From positions 1-5,546 of the forward strand of contig JACPHL010000154.1 in NCBI GenBank assembly GCA_016188625.1: DNA of 5,546 nucleotides, in the 5' to 3' direction. This stretch comes from Candidatus Rokuibacteriota bacterium. Lineage in GTDB: Bacteria > Methylomirabilota > Methylomirabilia > Rokubacteriales > JACPHL01. Shown piece after piece: positions 1 to 5,546 of the stretch (positions are counted from its first letter, which is position 1; the number at the start of each line of letters is the position of its first letter). Both the position numbers and the translations under genes were made by a program. The notes beneath the pieces are model-generated. The model was not told where the DNA came from. It was given only the letters and a program-made list of their open reading frames with translations, and did not search any database.

Positions 1-65
1 TGGGCAGGGAATTGAGCGATGAGATGAACCCCGCCCTGCGTCGGACTGGCTGGATCGCGGGCGGT

Positions 66-87
66 CGGGGGCCTGCCCGGGCCCCCG
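66..87 (-). terminator. GC-rich hairpin after the regulator gene, possible terminator
   Basis: Positions 66-73 pair perfectly with 80-87 (8 bp, all G-C) around a 6-nt loop. The hairpin begins about 15 nt past the minus-strand stop codon. No T-run follows on the minus strand, so it is not a classical intrinsic terminator. It may act with Rho, protect the 3' end, or simply reflect base composition. The rest of 1-102 shows no supported gene. Confidence 0.3.
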
Positions 88-102
88 GGGGTCCCGGCGA
101 GG

Positions 103-3100
103 CTACGGCTCGGCGAGCCGGAGCCCGAGGCGGGCGGCGAGCCCGAGGCTCCGCTTGACGTACTCGGGGATCCGCAGGGCCTGGAAGAGGGCGTGCGCCT
201 CCCCGAGATGCGCAGCGGCCGCCGCCGGCTCTCCCCGCTCCTGGGCGAGGGCGGCGAGATCCAGGCGGGTCCGCCCGAGGTCGTAGCGCGCCTGCATCGC
301 GGCGAAGGTTCCGAGGGCCTCGCCCAGGCGGGCCTCGGCCTCGGGGAGATCGCCCTGGACCCGAGCGATCCGCCCCAGCGACCGCTGGAGGCAGCCGACC
401 CCGTAGAGGGAGCTCGCCTGCCGCGTGACGGTCAGGCCTCGGCGCGCCAGGGCCAGGGCCTTCTCCACCTCGCCGATGGCCCCGTACGCCTCGGCCAGGA
501 AGGCCATGAACAACCCGAGGAGTTGCGCGAACCGGAACTGCCCGACCTGCTCGACCGCCTGCTCCAGCACGGGGATCGCCCGGGCGGCCTCCCCCTTCTC
601 CAGGTAGGCGTGTCCGAGCCAGCCGAGGGCGATGGCGGTGGTGAGGGGGTCCGGCGCGCGTTCCAGACCCCGCTGACACGCCTGGATGCCGGCCTCCCAG
701 TCTCCTCGCGCCGCATGGATGATCCCTGTGGTCCAGGCGGCGCAGCTCTCCAGCTCCGGATCCCCCACTATCTCTCCCAGCGCGGCGGCCTGCGCCTCGG
801 CCTCGAGCGCGGCCTCGAACTCCCCGCGGACCATCCGGTTGAGCCCCATCGCCCAGTACGCCGGGCCGAGCCACCATCGCTCCTGGGCGCGCTCCAGGAG
901 GGCTACCGCCTGCCGGGCGTGATCGAGCCCCTCGTGGGGCCGGCCAGCCAGGGCCCCCTGCTGGGCCAGGACGTAGTGGACCTTGCCCAGCGTCGCCTCG
1001 TCCCCGCCCCGCGACGCCTCGGCGAGGCCCGCCTCGGCGTGCTCGGTCGCGCGCGCGTCGTCGCCGATGAAGAGGTAGCTCCGGCTGAGCAGGAAGTGGT
1101 AGTGGCCGCTCAGCCGGGGGTCGTCCAGCCGCTCCAGGGTCGCCTGATGGGGGGCCAGGAGGGTTATGATCTCCTGGAAGCGGCCCAGGGGGACGAAGGA
1201 GGAGGCCTGGCGGAGGAGGAGGTCGAGGTGGCACCGGTCCCGTTCCTCGGGCGGCAGGCGATCGACGTGGGCGAGGGCGTCGTCGAGGATGCGGATGGCC
1301 TCGGTATGGGCGTGTCCCCGGGCGGCCCGCTCCGCGAGCCGGGTCAGGTACTCCAGGGCCTTGGCCGCCTGCTCGGCCCTGGAGTAGTGGTGGCCAAGGC
1401 GATCGTAGACCTCCTCGAGGCGCCCGGCGTGGATCGCCTCCAGGGCCCGCGCGGCCGCGGCGTGGAGGGCCTGCCGCTGGCTGATCGTCAGGCCCTCGTA
1501 GACCACCTCCTGGGTGAGGGTGTGGGTGAAGGCGTAGGCCGGCTCCGGCCTGCCGCTCTGCAGATAGAGGAACTCGAGCCGGGTGAGCTCCCGGAGATGG
1601 GGGTCGAGCTCCCCGGGCCCCTCCCAGACCGCCTGCAGGAGGGGGAGCGGAATCTCCCGGCCGATCACGGCCGCCACCTGGAGGAGCCGCCTGGGCTCCT
1701 CGGTCAGCCGATCGGCCCGGGCGAGGAGGACCTCCTGGATCGTGTCGGGCACCGCCGCGGGGGCGCGGAGCTCCTCCGTCGTCCCCACGCTCCGCGCCAG
1801 CTCCTCCAGGAAGAACGGGTTCCCCTCGGCCTTGTCGAGGATCACCGCGGCCAGGGCCTCGGGGACGTCGTCCCGCCGGAGGACCGAGCGCACCACGCTC
1901 AGGCTGTCCTCCCGGGAGAGGGGCTGAAGGGCCACCTGGGTCACGTACGACCGCTCCACCCATGGCGGCCGGTAGCCGGGCCGGTAGGTGCCGAAGAACA
2001 GGACGGGCACCCCGGCCCCGATCTCCATCAGGGAGGCGAAGCACTCCTCCGTCATCGTGTCCACCCAGTGAAGGTCCTCCACGACGAAGACGATGGGACG
2101 CCGACGGCTCCCGTTGAGGATCATCTGCTGGAGCGTCTCGAAGGTCCGGGCCTTGATCGCGCCCGGGCTTAGCGCCGCCAGCCGCTCCGTGCCCTCCTTC
2201 ACCCCGAGGAGCCAGAGGAGGTAGGGCGCCGATTCGTCGGGGTCCATCCCCACATCCTGGAGGCCGACCCGGATCTTCGCGGCGATCGCCTCGGGGGTAT
2301 CGGTCTCCGTGATCCGGAAGCTCTCCCGGAGGATCTCGAGCACCGGCAGGTAGGGGATGGCGGCGCCGTAGGACTGGCAACGCCCCTCGAGGTACGTGAC
2401 CTGGGCGTCGGCGAGGCTCCGGCGGAACTCGAGGATGAGCCGGGACTTGCCGATGCCGGCCTCGCCCAGGATGCCGACGACCTGCCCGTGCCCCTGCATG
2501 GCGGTCAGGAGCCGGCCCTGGAGCAGCTCCAGTTCGTGACCCCGTCCCACGAACGCGGCCATCCGCCGCCCGAGCCCCGGCCGCTCGGCCGCGACCAGCG
2601 AGAACGCCCGCCCGTGCCCCCCCGCCGCGCCCTCCGGGATGAGCGCGAAGTCGCGCTCGAGGAACGGAGCCGCCGCCTCGCTCACGGAGATGCTGTCGGG
2701 CTCGGCGCCGGCGATCAGCGCCTCGAGGACCGCGCCCGCCTCGCGCTTGGCCTCCAGGTCGATGGTGGCCGCGCGGCCGACCTGGCCCAGCATGAACTGG
2801 CCGGTGTGGATCCCGATCTTGAAAGCCGGTGGCTCGCCGGGGTCCGCCCGGGCCCGGTCGGCGGCCTTCTGGATCGCCACCGCGGCGAGCGCGGCGCGCC
2901 GCGGGGCGTCTTCGACCGGCTCGAGCCCGAAGGTGGCCACCAGGCCGATCGGGCTCAGCTCCTCGACCCGGCCGCCGAAGCTCTGCACCTTGTCCACGAG
3001 CACCTCGATGGCCCGGCTCGTCTCGGGGGCGGCGGCCTCGCCGGCCGGGAGCACGACGGCGCGCAGGAGCGTGAGGCGCCGGCGCTCCCACCGGAGCCCC

Positions 3101-4140
3101 GGGGTCCCGGGGGCGATCGGCGGCGCGGGCGTCGGGGCCTCCCCCCTCGCGACCCGCCGACGGGGCGGCGCGGCGGTCTCCTGGCGGAGCCCGTACTTCT
3201 CGATCCGCGCGCGGAGGGTGTTGCGCGAGATTCCCAGGCGGGCCGCGGCGCGCGAGATGTTCCACTGGGTCTGGCGCAGGATGTCGAGGAGGTGACCGCG
3301 CACCGCCTCGTCCAGCGTGGCGGCCGCAGGCTCGCGCGGGTCCTGGCGCGGCTCCCCGCGCCCCGTCTCGGGCAGCCCGAGGACCGCGGCCGTCACCTCT
3401 CCACTTTCCGAGAGGAGCGCGATCCGCTCGATGACGTTGGCGAGCTCCCGGATGTTGCCGGGCCAGGGGTAGGCCAGCAGGGCGGCGCGGGCGTCGGCGG
3501 CCAGGGCCCTGGACGGCAGGGCGTAGTCGCGGCAGGCGCGGGCGAGGAAGTGCTCGGCGAGGTGGAGGATGTCCTGTCCCCGCTCGCGGAGGGGCGGGAG
3601 CCAGAGGGTGAGGACGGCGAGGCGGTGGTAGAGGTCCTCGCGGAAGCGCCGGGCGCGGGCGGCGACGGCGAGGTCCTGGTTGGACGCCGCGATGATCCAC
3701 ACGTCCGCCGGCTCACTCCGGGTGGCGCCGAGGCGGCGGACGGCGCGCTCCTCCAGCACGGTGAGGAGCTTGGCCTGGAGCCCTTCCGGGAGGAGGCCGA
3801 CCTCGTCGAGGAACAGGGTGCCGCGGTGGGCGGTCTGGAAGAGGCCGGGCTTGGCCTGGCGGGCGTCGGTGAAGGCGCCGCGCTCGTAGCCGAACAGCTC
3901 GGCCTCCAGCAGGGTCTCGGGGATGGCGGCGCAGTTGACGTCCACGAAGGGGCCGCCGGCGCGGGGCCCGGCACGGTGGAGGGCGCGGGCCAGGACGCCC
4001 TTGCCGGTGCCAGTCTCCCCCTGGAGGAGGATGGGGGGCAGGCGCTGCCCCTCTGAGCGTCGCCGTAAGAGCCGCCGGACCTGCTCCCGGACGGCCACGA
4101 GCCCCGGGCTCTCCCCGATCAGCTCCGCCAGGGGGTCCAT
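103..4140 (-). CDS. Sigma-54-dependent activator fused to a degenerate cyclase-like domain, a second P-loop ATPase and a TPR tail
   Basis: Predicted cytoplasmic transcription activator (bacterial enhancer-binding protein) of about 1345 residues, roughly three times the usual family length. Numbering is from the ATG at 4140. The sigma-54 AAA+ domain (about 3-258) has Walker A GETGTGKG (41-48), a GAFTDA loop (88-93, usual form GAFTGA), Walker B GTLFLDE (107-113), sensor I IIAASNQD, the arginine-finger segment FREDLYHRL and sensor [11 protein letters not shown] Fis-type HTH follows (about 276-318, core [16 protein letters not shown]), then a Pro/Arg-rich linker. A class III cyclase-like domain (about 351-516) keeps IGIHTGQ but lacks the catalytic residues. 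An AAA_16/STAND-like ATPase (from about 530) has [12 protein letters not shown] (559-566), Walker [12 protein letters not shown] and [12 protein letters not shown]-like repeats fill about 911-1335. No receiver, PAS or GAF domain precedes the AAA+ module. The 4140 start was chosen because AAGG lies 6 nt upstream and the AAA+ fold begins at once; 4176 (ATG) and 4227 (TTG) are longer in-frame alternatives. The gene is divergent from a sigma-54 promoter, its likely target. Confidence 0.93.
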   Translation of the reverse strand: MDPLAELIGESPGLVAVREQVRRLLRRRSEGQRLPPILLQGETGTGKGVLARALHRAGPRAGGPFVDVNCAAIPETLLEAELFGYERGAFTDARQAKPGLFQTAHRGTLFLDEVGLLPEGLQAKLLTVLEERAVRRLGATRSEPADVWIIAASNQDLAVAARARRFREDLYHRLAVLTLWLPPLRERGQDILHLAEHFLARACRDYALPSRALAADARAALLAYPWPGNIRELANVIERIALLSESGEVTAAVLGLPETGRGEPRQDPREPAAATLDEAVRGHLLDILRQTQWNISRAAARLGISRNTLRARIEKYGLRQETAAPPRRRVARGEAPTPAPPIAPGTPGLRWERRRLTLLRAVVLPAGEAAAPETSRAIEVLVDKVQSFGGRVEELSPIGLVATFGLEPVEDAPRRAALAAVAIQKAADRARADPGEPPAFKIGIHTGQFMLGQVGRAATIDLEAKREAGAVLEALIAGAEPDSISVSEAAAPFLERDFALIPEGAAGGHGRAFSLVAAERPGLGRRMAAFVGRGHELELLQGRLLTAMQGHGQVVGILGEAGIGKSRLILEFRRSLADAQVTYLEGRCQSYGAAIPYLPVLEILRESFRITETDTPEAIAAKIRVGLQDVGMDPDESAPYLLWLLGVKEGTERLAALSPGAIKARTFETLQQMILNGSRRRPIVFVVEDLHWVDTMTEECFASLMEIGAGVPVLFFGTYRPGYRPPWVERSYVTQVALQPLSREDSLSVVRSVLRRDDVPEALAAVILDKAEGNPFFLEELARSVGTTEELRAPAAVPDTIQEVLLARADRLTEEPRRLLQVAAVIGREIPLPLLQAVWEGPGELDPHLRELTRLEFLYLQSGRPEPAYAFTHTLTQEVVYEGLTISQRQALHAAAARALEAIHAGRLEEVYDRLGHHYSRAEQAAKALEYLTRLAERAARGHAHTEAIRILDDALAHVDRLPPEERDRCHLDLLLRQASSFVPLGRFQEIITLLAPHQATLERLDDPRLSGHYHFLLSRSYLFIGDDARATEHAEAGLAEASRGGDEATLGKVHYVLAQQGALAGRPHEGLDHARQAVALLERAQERWWLGPAYWAMGLNRMVRGEFEAALEAEAQAAALGEIVGDPELESCAAWTTGIIHAARGDWEAGIQACQRGLERAPDPLTTAIALGWLGHAYLEKGEAARAIPVLEQAVEQVGQFRFAQLLGLFMAFLAEAYGAIGEVEKALALARRGLTVTRQASSLYGVGCLQRSLGRIARVQGDLPEAEARLGEALGTFAAMQARYDLGRTRLDLAALAQERGEPAAAAAHLGEAHALFQALRIPEYVKRSLGLAARLGLRLAEP

Positions 4141-4146
4141 GGCGCG

Positions 4147-4150
4147 CCTT
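4147..4150 (-). promoter_or_regulatory. Ribosome binding site deciding the regulator start
   Basis: On the minus strand AAGG (within ATAAGG) sits 6 nt before the ATG at 4140. The upstream ATG at 4176 has only a G-rich run too far away. The TTG at 4227 has GAGG directly abutting it. This favours 4140, moderately. Confidence 0.5.
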
Positions 4151-4162
4151 ATCTTACCCCTG

Positions 4163-4182
4163 CTGCTCAATCGCATGCTCAG
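4163..4182. promoter_or_regulatory. Candidate activator-binding dyad (upstream activating sequence)
   Basis: A 20-bp imperfect palindrome of the form CTG-N2-CA-N2-CG-N2-TG-N2-CAG, with 6 of 10 symmetric pairs. It is centred about 110 bp upstream of the predicted sigma-54 start site, a usual distance for activator sites. The same stretch also holds a direct repeat TGCTCA at 4164-4169 and 4176-4181. Assignment to the neighbouring Fis-type HTH is inference. Confidence 0.33.
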
Positions 4183-4195
4183 GTTTTTACCACCC

Positions 4196-4207
4196 CCAGA
4201 GCCCTGG
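4196..4207. promoter_or_regulatory. Second short dyad upstream of the sigma-54 promoter
   Basis: CCAGAGCCCTGG is a 12-bp near-palindrome with 5 of 6 pairs symmetric, centred about 80 bp upstream of the predicted start site. It does not share an obvious sequence with the dyad at 4163-4182, so it is either a site for another factor or chance. Confidence 0.18.
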
Positions 4208-4255
4208 TCATTCCCGCCGACGTTCAACCTCGCAGTTTTTCTGGCGGATTGCTCC

Positions 4256-4270
4256 TGGCACCCGAGTTGC
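4256..4270 (+). promoter_or_regulatory. Sigma-54 (-24/-12) promoter for the TRAP-associated operon
   Basis: The sequence reads TGGCAC, five bases, TTGC. It matches the RpoN consensus (TGGCAC-N5-TTGC) at every conserved position, with the GG and GC doublets exactly 12 bp apart. Taking the GC as the -12 element, transcription would start near 4282, giving a leader of about 65 nt before the ATG at 4347. It lies next to, and points away from, a gene for a sigma-54 activator, so a local regulatory link is likely. No transcript data were available. Confidence 0.83.
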
Positions 4271-4279
4271 GTCCGGACT

Positions 4280-4317
4280 CCGCAGTATGCGGCTCGAAAA
4301 CAGCGAGCCCTTGCAAG
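4280..4317 (+). repeat. Clustered short inverted repeats in the 5' leader
   Basis: Three palindromic elements are packed together. CCGCA/TGCGG (4280-4284 with 4288-4292) has a 3-nt loop. GGCTCG/CGAGCC (4291-4296 with 4304-4309) has a 7-nt loop. CTTGCAAG (4310-4317) is a perfect palindrome. The first two share 4291-4292 and cannot form fully at the same time. They begin at the predicted transcription start, so they could form leader structure. No T-run follows, so this is not an attenuator terminator. Confidence 0.35.
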
Positions 4318-4334
4318 AAGAGGAGACGAACCGG

Positions 4335-4341
4335 AAGGAGG
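4335..4341 (+). promoter_or_regulatory. Strong ribosome binding site for the TatT-like gene
   Basis: AAGGAGG, a near-full anti-Shine-Dalgarno match, lies 5 nt before the ATG at 4347. It fixes that start and shows that translation begins in the frame encoding the lipoprotein signal peptide. Confidence 0.85.
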
Positions 4342-4346
4342 TTGGC

Positions 4347-5287
4347 ATGAAGAGGCCCATGCATCGAGAAGCCGCCAGATCGGCCCCCCTGCACCCCAGC
4401 GGGCGGGCGTTCGGCCTGGTGGTCGTCCTCGCGGCCCTCCTCGCCGGCTGCTCGATGAATCGGATCGCGGTGGGCCTCGTCGGCGACGCGCTCGCCGGCG
4501 GCGGGGGCGTCTGGGCCGCCGACGACGACCCGGAGCTGGTCCAGGACGCCCTGCCGTTCGGGCTGAAGACGTACGAGAGCCTGCTGGCCGTCTCCCCCGA
4601 GCACCGGGGGCTCCTCCTGGCCGCGGCCCGCGGATTCAGCGCCTACGCCTACCTCCTCCAGGACGAGGCGGATCGGATCGAGGCGAGGGAGCTGGGGCGG
4701 GCGCGCGAGCTGCGCGCCCGGGCGCGCCGCCTCTACCTCCGGGGCCGGGACTACGCCCTCCGCGGGATCGAGATGGCCAATCCTGGCTTGCCGCGCTCGC
4801 CACGACCGGGGTGGAGGAGGTGCCGTTCCTCTACTGGGCCGGCGCCGCCTGGGCCGGGGCGCTCTCCGCGGCCCAGGGCGACCTCGACCTCCTGGCCGAG
4901 CTGCCCGTCGCCGGTGCGCTGGTCGGGCGCGTCCTGGCGCTGGACGAGACCTATGAGCTGGGGGCGGCCCACGAGTTCTTCGTCTCCTACGAGGGGAGCC
5001 GCCCGGGCGGCAGCGCGAGCCGGGCGCGCGAGCACTACCACCGGGCCCTCGGGATCTCCGGCGGCCGGCGGGCCTCGGCGCACCTCGCCCTGGCCGAGGC
5101 GGTCACGATCCGGGAGCAGAACCTCGCCGAGTTCCGGGGCCTGCTCGCCGCGGCCCGCGCGGTGGATCACGACCGGGTCCCGCACCTTCGGCTCGTCAAC
5201 ACGATCGCCCGACGCCGCGCGCTCTGGCTCGAGTCGCGGATCCCGGACCTCTTCCTGGCGGCGGGCGACGGGGAGGAGAACCCATGA
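4347..5287 (+). pseudogene. TatT-family TRAP transporter-associated TPR lipoprotein, frameshifted (may be intact in the real genome)
   Basis: Resembles the TRAP transporter T-component family (Treponema Tp0956/TatT), helical TPR-like lipoproteins that bind the periplasmic solute receptor of a TRAP transporter. The ATG at 4347 opens a lipoprotein signal peptide: charged N-terminus, hydrophobic stretch from about 21, lipobox LLAGC with Cys35. Ser at +2 suggests outer-membrane sorting. The N-terminal half (147 codons to 4787) has family-like segments such as [28 protein letters not shown] and RARRLYLRGRDYALRG. The C-terminal half, with VPFLYWAGAAW, HEFFVSYEGSRPGG, AREHYHRALGISGG and LAEAVTIREQN, lies in the -1 frame from about 4790 to the TGA at 5285-5287. 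Restoring one base at 4788-4789 would give NPGF followed by AALATTG and a protein of about 313 residues, normal for the family. Without it, the first frame stays open to the window end. The stop overlaps the next gene's start. Family call strong; whether the lesion is real or a sequencing error is unknown. Confidence 0.85.
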
Positions 5288-5546
5288 AGCGCATCCTGAT
5301 GGGTGTCCTGGTCGCGACCGGCCTCCTGCTCGCGGCTCCGGTCCACGCGAGGACGCTGACGATCAAGCTCGGGACCCTGGCCCCGGAGGGCTCCTCCTTC
5401 TACCGCCTCATCCGCGACATGGCCGAGGCGTGGCAGGAGGCCTCGGGCGGGAGGATCCGGGTCCGCATCTACCCCGGGGGCGTCGCCGGCGACGACCCCG
5501 ACATGGTCCGGAAGATGCGGGTCGGCCAGCTCCAGGCTGCCGCCGC
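5284..5546 (+). CDS. TRAP transporter substrate-binding protein, DctP/TatP type (partial, 3' end beyond window)
   Basis: The first 87 codons of a periplasmic solute receptor for a TRAP transporter, which would capture a substrate (often an organic acid) and deliver it to the DctQ/DctM membrane permease. The N-terminus is a Sec signal peptide: MKR, a hydrophobic core ILMGVLVATGLLLAAP, and an Ala-x-Ala-like site with cleavage likely after VHA (residue 22). The mature start TLTIKLGTLAPEGS, followed by RDMAEAWQEASGGRIRVRIYPGG and then DDPDMVRKMRVGQLQAAA, is typical of the DctP family. The ATG overlaps the upstream TGA as ATGA, and GGAGGAG lies 5 nt before it, so the gene is probably translationally coupled to the TatT-like gene and belongs to the same sigma-54 operon. 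The substrate cannot be predicted here, and the diagnostic C-terminal part is outside the window. Confidence 0.92.
   Translation, partial: MKRILMGVLVATGLLLAAPVHARTLTIKLGTLAPEGSSFYRLIRDMAEAWQEASGGRIRVRIYPGGVAGDDPDMVRKMRVGQLQAAA

Larger units (their letters stand above)
4141..4346. other. Divergent intergenic regulatory region
   Basis: About 206 bp separate the regulator (minus) from the TatT-like gene (plus). The region is less GC-rich than the genes and has two T5 runs (4184-4188 and 4236-4240). It holds a sigma-54 promoter, two imperfect dyads upstream of it, and a leader with several short palindromes. I found no convincing -35/-10 pair for the regulator itself; TAAGAT on the minus strand near 4151-4156 is a weak -10 candidate without a good -35. 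No tRNA or known riboswitch was recognised. Confidence 0.75.

Noticed and set aside
1-102. Tail of a neighbouring gene at the left edge
   Set aside because: The edge frames stop within about 20 bases or give meaningless sequence; too short to assign.
193-2172. A 659-residue open frame on the plus strand opposite the regulator's TPR and ATPase region
   Set aside because: It is antisense to a gene with clear domain motifs. Its translation is low-complexity (rich in G, E, L, P, R) without a recognisable domain, as expected from high-GC antisense frames.
2488-4056. A 522-residue open frame on the plus strand opposite the AAA+ and cyclase-like region
   Set aside because: Same situation: low-complexity antisense shadow of conserved sigma-54 activator sequence, with no credible ribosome binding site or family match.
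4141-4227. Longer regulator start at TTG 4227 or ATG 4176
   Set aside because: The extra 12-29 residues are not part of the AAA+ domain. Ribosome-binding sequences there are poorly spaced, and the extension would cover the probable operator region. It cannot be fully excluded.
4224-4604. Minus-strand open frame of 126 residues
   Set aside because: It covers the sigma-54 promoter and is antisense to the lipoprotein signal-peptide region; no recognisable domain.
3923-4789. Reading the TatT C-terminal frame as one long gene starting far upstream at 3923
   Set aside because: That frame runs through the regulator gene, the sigma-54 promoter and the leader, and its translation before 4790 has no family resemblance. 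The true N-terminus is in the other frame, with a strong RBS and lipobox at 4347.
4788-4796. Programmed -1 ribosomal frameshift in the TatT-like gene
   Set aside because: No X-XXY-YYZ slippery heptamer occurs in the overlap and no clear downstream stimulatory structure was seen. A missing base is a simpler explanation.
4751-5185. Minus-strand open frame of 144 residues
   Set aside because: It is antisense to the conserved TatT C-terminal half and has low-complexity composition.

Overview
The window is very GC-rich (roughly 70% by eye) with strong G/C bias at codon third positions. It looks like a chromosomal locus from a Gram-negative, soil- or sediment-type bacterium. The combination of a sigma-54 activator, a lipoprotein and a TRAP transporter would fit groups such as Rokubacteria/Methylomirabilota or Deltaproteobacteria, but that placement is inference and was not tested.

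Layout. Positions 1-102 hold no supported gene, only a GC-rich hairpin just past the end of the large minus-strand gene. Positions 103-4140 (minus) encode one very large regulator of about 1345 residues. In order it contains a sigma-54-interacting AAA+ domain, a Fis-type helix-turn-helix, a decayed class III cyclase-like domain, a second P-loop (AAA_16/STAND-like) ATPase module and a long TPR tail. Positions 4141-4346 are a divergent intergenic region. It carries a near-perfect -24/-12 (sigma-54) promoter pointing right, plus imperfect dyads upstream at enhancer-like distance. Positions 4347-5287 (plus) encode a TatT-family (Tp0956-like) TRAP-associated lipoprotein whose reading frame is broken by an apparent single-base loss near 4788. 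From 5284 a DctP/TatP-type periplasmic TRAP substrate-binding protein begins, overlapping the TatT stop codon as ATGA, and runs off the window.

How it fits together. The plus-strand genes look like the start of a TPR-protein-associated TRAP transporter (TPAT) operon: an outer-membrane-type TPR lipoprotein plus a periplasmic solute receptor, with the membrane permease genes expected beyond 5546. The divergent activator and the consensus sigma-54 promoter suggest a self-contained circuit. In this model the regulator senses a cue through its C-terminal STAND/TPR half, not through an N-terminal receiver or PAS/GAF domain, and switches on the transporter through sigma-54 RNA polymerase. Promoter, genes and domain motifs are read directly; the circuit is inference.
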